A stretch of DNA of 8,028 bases from JBKJTP01 sp046590195 (GTDB lineage: Bacteria > Bacteroidota > Ignavibacteria > Palsa-1295), in assembly GCA_046590195.1 (NCBI GenBank), contig JBKJTP010000208.1:1-8028 (forward strand). Direction: 5' to 3'. Below, in pieces: positions 1 to 6,646 of this stretch. Position numbers and translations under genes: made by a program. Below the pieces are notes generated by a model. That model saw nothing but the letters and a program-made list of their open reading frames with translations, was not told the DNA's origin and did no database searches. The first letter of the stretch is position 1, and each line of letters opens with the position of its first letter.

Positions 1-873
1 CGCGCAGAAGCTGATAGTACACTTGTAATCGCTGAGCGTGCGCAGCATGTTCTCCGGCGTGAACTGATCGAGAAGCACAACGCTCGCACCGAATCGGAAT
101 GGGAAGATGAGCAAGCCGCCCAAACCGAACGTGAATGCAAGCGATGGATGTCCGCCGAAGATGTCGTCGGGTGTTGGATTCAGAATATTCTTCGCGTAGC
201 CATCGGCGATCGCGAGCACATCATCCTGAAAGTGTACAGTGCCCTTCGCATCGCCGGTCGAGCCCGATGTGTAGCCAATCAATGCAACATCATGACGCGA
301 TAGCTTCGCTGGCTTCAGCTCCTTCGATTCTTGTTGCCAGATGTCTTCAAACGACTGATACTTATCGTCCTTGCCGTTGCATACAAGAATGTTTGTGACC
401 GTTTCGCACTGTGGTTCTGCACGCTTCACTTCATCGATCCATGCAGCATCGCAGAAGATCACCTTGCACTCGGCATCATTCGCACGATAAGAGATCTCGC
501 GTGCGCGAAGCATCGTCATGATCTTCACAGCAACTGCACCGATCTTGAGCGTTGCGAGCCAGAGCGCCACGGCGGTCGGCGTATTCGGGAAGCGGAGCAT
601 CACGCGGTCACCTTTTGCGATCCCGAGATCGAGCATCGCGTTGCCCATCTGGTTGACCATCTCGTAAAGCTCGTGGTAGGTCAGTGTCTGCTCTTTGTAA
701 TAGATCGCGATCTTGTCGCCAAAGCCACGCTCGAGATTCGCATCGAGCAGTTCGGCTGCGGCGTTCAGTAGCTGTGGATACTCGAAGTCCGCCGTCTCAT
801 AAATGCGCTTGCCCCAATGGGCTACGGGAGGGAGATACTTACCAAACTGATCGGCGGTAGATTGAGCCATCAT
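1..873 (-). CDS. Acyl-CoA synthetase (AMP-forming), benzoate/2-aminobenzoate-CoA ligase type, C-terminus missing
   Basis: By family this enzyme activates a carboxylic acid with ATP to an acyl-adenylate and transfers it to coenzyme A in the cytoplasm. I read the minus strand directly: the frame is open from the double ATG at 873/870 to the left edge, giving 291 codons of a family usually about 500-550 residues long, so roughly the C-terminal half is outside the window. Counting from the second Met, the adenylate-forming P-loop is at 200-213 (YTSGSTGDAKGTVH, with Ala where Pro is common). An N-terminal block typical of this group, with YPQLLNAAAELLD at 31-43, precedes it, and LAFTFGLGG follows at 244-252. 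These blocks resemble 2-aminobenzoate- and benzoate-CoA ligases more than fatty-acyl or acetyl-CoA synthetases. The substrate is not determinable because much of the pocket is missing. No Shine-Dalgarno precedes either ATG. The gene is divergent from the exported protein at 1117. Confidence 0.5.
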   Translation of the reverse strand, partial: MMAQSTADQFGKYLPPVAHWGKRIYETADFEYPQLLNAAAELLDANLERGFGDKIAIYYKEQTLTYHELYEMVNQMGNAMLDLGIAKGDRVMLRFPNTPTAVALWLATLKIGAVAVKIMTMLRAREISYRANDAECKVIFCDAAWIDEVKRAEPQCETVTNILVCNGKDDKYQSFEDIWQQESKELKPAKLSRHDVALIGYTSGSTGDAKGTVHFQDDVLAIADGYAKNILNPTPDDIFGGHPSLAFTFGLGGLLIFPFRFGASVVLLDQFTPENMLRTLSDYKCTISFCA

Positions 874-1116
874 ACAGAGGATAACAAGACTTGTGGGGGG
901 CCGTGCGCTTGAGCGGGCCGAAGACCAACGAACAACTGTATAAAAATACCAAATCGCCCGGGTTCAGTTGCAAAGCGGCTCTCGAGGTTAGAGCTTTATG
1001 AACGAAAGTTAGTTCTTGCCGCCTTTTTTGTCCGTGCAGCTATCCAGATACCGGCTGGCCCGATACCTGCCTGATAGAATCCTGTTCGCCGTTATAGACT
1101 CCGATATTTCACTATT
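874..1116. other. Divergent intergenic region, presumed promoters for both flanking genes
   Basis: This stretch separates two divergently transcribed genes, so it should hold the promoter of each. The most AT-rich part is at 939-948 (TATAAAAATA on the plus strand). Read on the minus strand it gives TATTTTTA, close to a Bacteroidota-type TAnnTTTG element, with a TTTG about 22 bases upstream of it; this would serve the acyl-CoA synthetase. TATAGA at 1093-1098 could be a -10 for the gene at 1117, but no matching -35 is visible. I see no stable hairpin, riboswitch or open reading frame. The regulatory reading is inference from gene orientation. Confidence 0.5.
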
Positions 1117-1716
1117 ATGAAAAAGATCTTATTTCTCTTTTTACTGACTATCGGCCTTGCCGCGCAGGCGCAGGCAAAGCCTTTCCTCCTCACTGGCCGG
1201 ATGGATTACCTTGCCGATCTTGAGGGCGGCTGCTGGTTCTTGTCCGCTGAGGATGGAGAGCGGTACCAGCTGATCGGGACCGAAGAGCAGATGGACAAGC
1301 TCCGCGTCATTGGCCGAATTGTGAAGCTGGAGGTCGAGGAGGCCAACAACATGGCGTCGATCTGCATGTCGGGCAAGCCGGTGCGGATCACAAAGGTTAT
1401 CGATAACATCGGATTCCCGATCGATCTGCCGTACGTTTCGGTCAAAGCGACCGGCCGCATCTACAAGACCAAAGCTGGCTGCTGGTATCTGAAGACGACA
1501 AAGGGTCAGAAGTACGATCTGGAGCTTGCGAACATCCCCAAGGCCAAGCGCAAGAGCGGCACGAGAGTAAAGAATCAGACTTTCCGCATCTTCATGGATA
1601 AGAAGGCGAGCGATTGCGGCTTTGATGGCAAGGCGACCTTCGTGTTCCAGAAAGCCAAGGCAAAGCATGACGTCCGTAGCAAGGCAATGGAAAAGCGCGC
1701 CGCTGATCCACGATAA
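1117..1716 (+). CDS. Small exported protein with two tandem copies of a cysteine-pair domain
   Basis: This 199-residue protein begins with a classic Sec signal peptide: MKK, a hydrophobic core over residues 4-15, and a likely cut after AQA at residue 20. The mature part is two copies of one domain, about 23-95 and 107-178. Each starts with a TGR strand (26-28 and 112-114), then GCW followed by an aromatic residue and Leu (38-42 and 121-125), a D/K-G turn and a YxL strand (50-52 and 133-135), and a second Cys late in the copy (C83 and C167). Cysteine spacing is 44 in the first copy and 45 in the second, which suggests one disulfide per domain in the periplasm. The strand-rich pattern looks like a small beta-barrel, possibly OB-like, reminiscent of uncharacterised DUF5818-type domains. 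The tail (179-199) is basic and probably disordered. The ATG lacks a Shine-Dalgarno but directly precedes the signal peptide, so the start is firm. Function is unknown. It converges on the HAD gene with a 23-base gap and no evident terminator. Confidence 0.5.
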   Translation: MKKILFLFLLTIGLAAQAQAKPFLLTGRMDYLADLEGGCWFLSAEDGERYQLIGTEEQMDKLRVIGRIVKLEVEEANNMASICMSGKPVRITKVIDNIGFPIDLPYVSVKATGRIYKTKAGCWYLKTTKGQKYDLELANIPKAKRKSGTRVKNQTFRIFMDKKASDCGFDGKATFVFQKAKAKHDVRSKAMEKRAADPR

Positions 1717-1739
1717 CGCAAGCAACTAACCCTTAGGGA

Positions 1740-2354
1740 CTAGCCGAGTCTTGCGATGAGGCCGAGCAAGATCGGCTTAGTCGTATCAGCAGCCGAGTGG
1801 TGTATGGCGAGATAGCCTGCACGCTCGGCTGCTTCGATGTTCGGCAGTTTGTCGTCGATGAAGATCGAGCGTCCGGGTTCGAGATCGAACTGCGCGGTCA
1901 AATGATGGAATATCTCAAGCTGTGGCTTGATCATCCGGCATTCGCAGCTGAATACACGGCCGTGAGCGCGCGCAAGCTGCGGATGTTCTCGCAGGACGAA
2001 CTCCGTGTGAAACGGATTGGCGTTCGAGAGAATGTAGATGTTGTGACCAGCCTCCAGCAGCTCGTCGTAGATCTCGAACATACTCGGATCAGGGTGCAGC
2101 ATCTGTTGCCAGACCTGCTCAAGCTCCGGCTGCGTCCCTTCCCACTCACATAGCTCCCGGACTTTGGCTGTAAAAGCCTTCGCATCCAGGTCCCCGATAT
2201 CCCAGGCATCGATGAGTTCTGCGTCGAACAGCCGCTCCCGGATCACCGAGATGTTCAGGATCGAGCGCTCGGAGATCATCCTAGCGGCCTTATCCATGTC
2301 GCAGTGGATCAGGACATTGCCGAGATCGAAGACGATGTTCGGAAGTTGAGGCAA
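1740..2354 (-). CDS. HAD-superfamily phosphatase, YihX-like (probable sugar-phosphate/glucose-1-phosphate phosphatase)
   Basis: This is a 204-residue haloacid dehalogenase-type hydrolase, expected to be cytoplasmic. Motif I is FDLGNVL with nucleophile D10; the +2 position is Gly rather than the usual Asp, as in the YihX and epoxide-hydrolase-N-terminal branch of subfamily IA. Motif II is LSN at 109-111, motif III is KP at 143-144, and motif IV is IDD at 166-168 with a following N172. A helical cap lies between about residues 16 and 90. Length and motifs match E. coli YihX (about 199 residues), which hydrolyses alpha-D-glucose-1-phosphate; applying that substrate here is inference. The start must be TTG at 2354: an in-frame stop lies at 2370-2372, no ATG or GTG lies between, and the next Met (residue 20) would delete motif I. 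It diverges from the membrane-protein gene. The link to the glucan phosphorylase further right, which makes glucose-1-phosphate, supports the substrate guess. Confidence 0.5.
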   Translation of the reverse strand: MPQLPNIVFDLGNVLIHCDMDKAARMISERSILNISVIRERLFDAELIDAWDIGDLDAKAFTAKVRELCEWEGTQPELEQVWQQMLHPDPSMFEIYDELLEAGHNIYILSNANPFHTEFVLREHPQLARAHGRVFSCECRMIKPQLEIFHHLTAQFDLEPGRSIFIDDKLPNIEAAERAGYLAIHHSAADTTKPILLGLIARLG

Positions 2355-2519
2355 AGGTCGCGAGATTAGTTAGCGTAAGTTTGCATGGAATTGCATCAAC
2401 ATTTGACGCCATAGCTTCCCTCCTGTTTCAAGACTCATCGCTTCGCCCTGCTTAATAAGAAGCACATCTTCTGGCTCATCCCGATCGCGCTGCTGATAGC
2501 AGGCTGCGCTATTTGGCGC

Positions 2520-4439
2520 GTGCCGTTTTCGGTCTTCTGGGAGATCGCTTTGCTTGCGTGGTTCATGCTGGCGCCCGGATACGCTGTCGTCAGATGGATC
2601 GGTTCGATAGAGACGAGTGCTTCTCAGCGATTTGCTCTAAGCTGCGCGATCGGGCTAGGACTCACAGTGCTTGTACGCGTCGCATTGCACCTGATTGAGG
2701 CTCGCGATCATGCGGCCGCCACGATATCGGTGCTGACAGCGATCGGATTGGCGTGGGGATATATCATTAAACGCCAACGACCTGTCGAGAACGATACAGG
2801 CTCTGCATCGGCTGCGCTCGCATTCGTGGCAGCGCTCTGCACGCTATTTGTGCTGATATACAATTTCCAGGGCATCCATTATACAGGAGATACGCTCGTG
2901 ATGCGTGGGCTGTTTGCGATCGATCTCCCTTACCTAATTGGGAACATGCCGAGCCTGGACCTATACAGCCAGATGCGTGATATGCATCAGAACGGTCTCT
3001 GGTTTCCCTATCACGACCATGTCTACCGAGCTATTTCTGTCTCACATCAAGTCGGTGGATCTGAGTACTTCTCATTGATCTCATACTCATTCCCACTGTT
3101 CGGAAGCGTGTGTGCTAGCATCTCCACATTCGCACTTTTTCGAACCAGGCTTACAGTTCGCACTGCACTCATGTCGACGGTAGCTGTGCTATTACTCGCT
3201 TCAACGTGGGGAGATCACATACTGACAGGCGCATTGAGCCCTAGTTATCTTGGAGGGATTGTCTACGCCTGCGCTATCCTGCTGCTCATTCATTTGCTAC
3301 ACTCTGCGGAGGGCAAGGGCCGTCGAATAGTACTGTGGATCTTGCTTGGACTATCACTCGGTGCATTAGCCAAGACAAAGCTTCCGTTGTTCGCTATCGT
3401 AGGAGGAGCAGTTGGCTTTATCGCGCTCCTAGCTATTCGTCAATTTGCACGCACCAGCATTATGATCATTCTGGCCTGCCTGCTTAGCCTGATCTTCGCC
3501 GTAACCACCTCCGGCTCGAGCCCGTTTCAACCATCAGGTGACTTTGTGATCGGCGCACCTCTCCAAGGCTATGCAAATCAGGTTGCACGAGTATTAGATG
3601 TATCAGCCAATGAGGTTAACGCAATCGTTACTCCATCTGCGCTCGAAGCCTCAGACCTGTTGTTCATACCGTACTGTGTCTTCCATTTTCTGCGGATGAT
3701 CATCCTCGATGCGCGGTTGCTGCTATTCGTGTTCGCGCTGATCATCGTTCGCAAGAGCAGAACAGAGTCAGATTCCTTGATCCTTCGTTTTGGGATCGCG
3801 GCGATCACATTGGGTATTGCACTGCCATTGATGTACTCACCCGCCTGGTATCCACTTGCAATCTCTTTCTATACACCAGAGATCGCAGGCATGATAGCGC
3901 TGATCTGCGCGATGATGCTTATCATCCCTCGATGGAACACCATCGGAAGCAAGTGGACGAAACGTGCGATAGTAGCATGCGTTTCATACGGCACTATTAG
4001 TACCGCGCTTCATATCGTTGAACAGGTCAACGCGAAGTCCTACGTCCTTAGCAGGGATGAAATACGTGCAACGCAGTGGTTGCGCAAAAACACCCCACGC
4101 ACAAGCGCAGTAAGCTCAATGCGCACAGATCTTGACCTCGCCGACTCCATCAATGACGAATCATTCTATTTGTATGGCGCGCTCTCGCAACGTCGGATGA
4201 TCTCAGAGGGGGCGAAATACGGAGCGTTGCTCTCAGCCGTGGCAGAAACAGATACCGTTAAAGGTTTGCGTCCGGTCTTACTAGCCCAAGAGCGGTTATC
4301 TCTGACCAGAAGCTACATCCCTTATGGCTTCGATCATTTACTGATCCACGACACAGCATTTGCGAGCCCACATCTGACAAAAGTATTTGAAAGTGGTAAC
4401 GTAAGCGTTTGGAAGCCTACACGGAGACCCCGTCACTAA
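2520..4439 (+). CDS. Polytopic membrane protein with soluble C-terminal domain, GT-C glycosyltransferase-like
   Basis: From the GTG at 2520 this is a 639-residue integral membrane protein with roughly 13-15 hydrophobic segments, for example 4-26, 37-58, 66-84, 97-116, 183-207, 214-228, 243-262, 270-285, 289-306, 312-330, 397-410, 421-438, 454-469 and 481-500. A 65-residue loop at about 118-182, rich in aromatics and Asp/His (GDT at 123-125, HDH at 165-167), sits after the fourth helix. A soluble domain of about 135 residues ends the protein and opens with ATQWLRKNTP at 517-526, a pattern common just after the membrane part of GT-C-like glycosyltransferases and related cell-surface polysaccharide proteins; it finishes with a strand like GNVSVWKP. 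These features suggest transfer of sugar from a lipid carrier, but no diagnostic catalytic motif is secure and function is unproven. The GTG lacks a Shine-Dalgarno, and the open frame upstream back to 2415 encodes another convincing helix, so the real start may be earlier. It is not in an operon with its neighbours: the HAD gene diverges and the phosphorylase converges. Confidence 0.5.
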   Translation: MPFSVFWEIALLAWFMLAPGYAVVRWIGSIETSASQRFALSCAIGLGLTVLVRVALHLIEARDHAAATISVLTAIGLAWGYIIKRQRPVENDTGSASAALAFVAALCTLFVLIYNFQGIHYTGDTLVMRGLFAIDLPYLIGNMPSLDLYSQMRDMHQNGLWFPYHDHVYRAISVSHQVGGSEYFSLISYSFPLFGSVCASISTFALFRTRLTVRTALMSTVAVLLLASTWGDHILTGALSPSYLGGIVYACAILLLIHLLHSAEGKGRRIVLWILLGLSLGALAKTKLPLFAIVGGAVGFIALLAIRQFARTSIMIILACLLSLIFAVTTSGSSPFQPSGDFVIGAPLQGYANQVARVLDVSANEVNAIVTPSALEASDLLFIPYCVFHFLRMIILDARLLLFVFALIIVRKSRTESDSLILRFGIAAITLGIALPLMYSPAWYPLAISFYTPEIAGMIALICAMMLIIPRWNTIGSKWTKRAIVACVSYGTISTALHIVEQVNAKSYVLSRDEIRATQWLRKNTPRTSAVSSMRTDLDLADSINDESFYLYGALSQRRMISEGAKYGALLSAVAETDTVKGLRPVLLAQERLSLTRSYIPYGFDHLLIHDTAFASPHLTKVFESGNVSVWKPTRRPRH

Positions 4440-6594
4440 CGCCCACCTTCGCTGCTGGCATATAGACATTCTGCACGTACTCGCGGACCATGCGTTCGCT
4501 TGAGAACTGCGGGATGATCGTGCGGATCGATTCCTTCATCACGTTGAGCCATCCGTGCGGAATACCATCCGAGCCTTTATCGTAATAAAGCGGGATGATC
4601 TCCTTCTCGAGTAGATCGTACATCGAGGTGACGTCGTGAATGTCTTGCACTTCTGGTGAGCCCTCGACTGCGCCTTCGATGCCCCAGCCATTCTTCCCGT
4701 TGCATCCTTCGATCCACCAGCCGTCAAGGATCGAGAAGTTCGGCACGCCGTTGATGCCGGCTTTCATACCGCTTGTGCCCGATGCTTCGAGCGGAGCCTT
4801 CGGATTGTTCATCCAAAGATCAACGCCGCGCACAAGATTCTTCGCGACGTGCATCGAGTAGTTCTCAACGAACGCGATGCGTCCGGCAAATGCTGGATCA
4901 CGCGCGAACTCATAGATCGACTGGATCAAACGCTTGCCGCCTTCATCAGCCGGATGCGCTTTGCCGGAGAAGACGATCTGTATCGGACGGATCGAATCCG
5001 TCAGCAACGTCTTTAGACGCTCAAGCTCGTGGAATATCAGCGTCGCACGCTTGTACGTTGCAAAGCGTCTGGCAAAGCCGATCGTGAGAATGCTTGGATC
5101 GAGCAACGCACCCGATGGTACGAAGAGGCTTGGGTCCATTCCTTCGCGCATCCACTTATTGCGGATCTGGCCAAGCAAAAATGTGATCAGACCCTTCTTT
5201 TGCTTTTCGCGAACAGCCCAGAGTTTCTCATCAGAGATGTTAACGACCTTATCCCACAGCTCCTGATCGCACTGGCGATCGAGCCAATCTTCCGCGAGTT
5301 CGCGTTTAAAGAGCTCGCTCATTTCTGGCGCGATCCAGGTCGGCACGTGAACGCCATTGGTAACAGCCTGCAAATTCTGTCCATGGCTGACATGCTCAGG
5401 CCACATTTCGCGTGTCACCTCTTCATGCTTCTTGCTCACGCCATTGCGGTAGGTGCTCAGGTTGAGCGATAGCACGGTCATGTTGAATGCCTCACCCCAT
5501 GGCTCCTGATGTCGGCCGAGTTGGAAGAATTGCTCCTTGTCGGCACCGAGCTCCGGCCAGTAGTGCCAGAAATAGCGCTCAATGAGATCGAATGGGAAAG
5601 CGTCGTGTCCGGCAGGTACAGGTGTGTGCGTTGTGAACGCAGTGCTCGCTTTGACATAAGCGCAGGCATCGCCAAAATTCATACCCTTCTGCTGCACTGC
5701 TTCGCGGACGCGTTCGAGCAGCATGAAGGCAACGTGGCCTTCATTCGCATGCCATACATCTGGATGCACGCCCATGGTGCGAAGCACACGAACGCCACCA
5801 ATACCTAGCGCGATCTCCTGACGTAAACGATACTCTTGATCGCCGCCATAAAGACGTGTCGAGATCTCGCGATTCCACGGCTTGTTAAGATCGAGATCCG
5901 AATCGATCAGATACATCTTCACGCGTCCTGCACGAACGAGCCACACCTGCAGATGCAAGAGATCCTCGGGATTTTCAAGCGCAAGTGAGACAATAGCAGG
6001 CTCGCCGCTCGTGAGATAGGCACGCTCCATCGGCACATTCTCGACTGAGATGCGCTCGTAGTTGGCCTGCTGCATACCGTCGGCATTGATACGCTGCTCG
6101 AAGTATCCGCGCGGATACATGAAGCCGATCGCCGTGAGATCAAGACCAATATCGCTCGCAGTCTTCACATGATCGCCAGCAAGCACGCCGAGTCCACCGG
6201 AGTAGATCGGCAAGCTCGAATGCAATCCATACTCTGCGGAGAAATAGGCTACCTTCTTACCTTCGAACTCAGGATAGGACTTCGAGATCACACGGCTTGG
6301 CTGATTCAGCTCGTTGTCGTATGTCTTGATCAGGTGCTGATAGCGTTTCAGGAAGGCTTCGTCGGTTGAGAGCTTCTCGATGCGGCCTGGCGTGACCTCA
6401 CGAAGCATACGGACAGGGTTGTGCTCGGTGCGGCGCCACAAGCCTACCGAGATCGTGCGGAATACATCGCGCGCCTCTGGCGACCAGCTCCACCACAAGT
6501 TATGCGCGATCTCATCAAGCCTCGATAATGAGCGTGGAAGCTCGCGTTCTTCATTCGGATGCTCTTGCAAATGTCCGTGTCCGTTCTGTGTCAC
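4417..6594 (-). CDS. glgP: Alpha-glucan (glycogen/maltodextrin) phosphorylase, short DUF3417-containing type
   Basis: This 725-residue enzyme phosphorolyses alpha-1,4-glucans from the non-reducing end to glucose-1-phosphate, using pyridoxal phosphate, in the cytoplasm. Counting from the GTG start, the N-terminal DUF3417-type block is about 20-100 (AHNLWWSWSPEARDVF at 30-45). It is followed by YFSAEYGL at 117-124, the SGGLGVLAGDH loop at 132-142, HANEGHVAF at 282-290, FTTHTPVPAGHD at 320-331, TNGVHVPTW at 412-420, RFATYKR at 510-516, FSGKAHPADEGGK at 542-554, and the cofactor site SGTSGMKAGING at 605-616, with Schiff-base Lys 611 encoded at 4762-4764. All key blocks are present, so it should be active. 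I chose GTG at 6594 because it comes shortly before the conserved domain. A longer frame back to 6795 runs into the 3' end of the metallo-hydrolase gene and reads as low-quality Ser/Arg-rich sequence. It is 52 bases downstream of that gene on the same strand, and its tail overlaps the membrane-protein gene by 23 bases. Confidence 0.5.
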   Translation of the reverse strand: MTQNGHGHLQEHPNEERELPRSLSRLDEIAHNLWWSWSPEARDVFRTISVGLWRRTEHNPVRMLREVTPGRIEKLSTDEAFLKRYQHLIKTYDNELNQPSRVISKSYPEFEGKKVAYFSAEYGLHSSLPIYSGGLGVLAGDHVKTASDIGLDLTAIGFMYPRGYFEQRINADGMQQANYERISVENVPMERAYLTSGEPAIVSLALENPEDLLHLQVWLVRAGRVKMYLIDSDLDLNKPWNREISTRLYGGDQEYRLRQEIALGIGGVRVLRTMGVHPDVWHANEGHVAFMLLERVREAVQQKGMNFGDACAYVKASTAFTTHTPVPAGHDAFPFDLIERYFWHYWPELGADKEQFFQLGRHQEPWGEAFNMTVLSLNLSTYRNGVSKKHEEVTREMWPEHVSHGQNLQAVTNGVHVPTWIAPEMSELFKRELAEDWLDRQCDQELWDKVVNISDEKLWAVREKQKKGLITFLLGQIRNKWMREGMDPSLFVPSGALLDPSILTIGFARRFATYKRATLIFHELERLKTLLTDSIRPIQIVFSGKAHPADEGGKRLIQSIYEFARDPAFAGRIAFVENYSMHVAKNLVRGVDLWMNNPKAPLEASGTSGMKAGINGVPNFSILDGWWIEGCNGKNGWGIEGAVEGSPEVQDIHDVTSMYDLLEKEIIPLYYDKGSDGIPHGWLNVMKESIRTIIPQFSSERMVREYVQNVYMPAAKVGVSDGVSV

Positions 6595-6646
6595 TCGTTG
6601 AGAAAAAAGATATGTGCGCGAAAAAACAGCGCGTATTGTACTACAC

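Noticed and set aside
206..213. GCGATCGC (HIP1-like octamer)
   Set aside because: I noticed only one clear copy, inside a coding sequence; this does not indicate the cyanobacterial repeat and fits the general excess of GATC.
331..771. A 146-codon plus-strand open frame
   Set aside because: It is antisense to the acyl-CoA synthetase, whose P-loop and family blocks are clear on the minus strand.
1141..1725. A 194-codon open frame on the minus strand opposite the exported protein
   Set aside because: It lies entirely antisense to a gene with a clear signal peptide and internal duplication, and its own translation has no recognisable domain. It is most likely a codon-bias shadow.
1729..1740. 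CCCTTAGGG between the convergent genes as a terminator
   Set aside because: Only three base pairs of stem with a three-base loop and no T tract.
2380..2405. TTTG ... AACATTTG as a Bacteroidota-type promoter for the membrane protein
   Set aside because: The spacing between the two elements is about 14 bases, shorter than the usual 19 or so, and the -7 element lacks its first T.
6603..6635. GCGC/GCGC hairpin with a T-rich loop between the metallo-hydrolase and phosphorylase genes as a terminator
   Set aside because: The stem is only four base pairs and the T run is in the loop rather than after the stem.
6635..6640. TACAAT on the minus strand as a -10 box for the phosphorylase
   Set aside because: No acceptable -35 lies 16-18 bases upstream and there is no extended -10 TG; the gene may simply be co-transcribed with the metallo-hydrolase.
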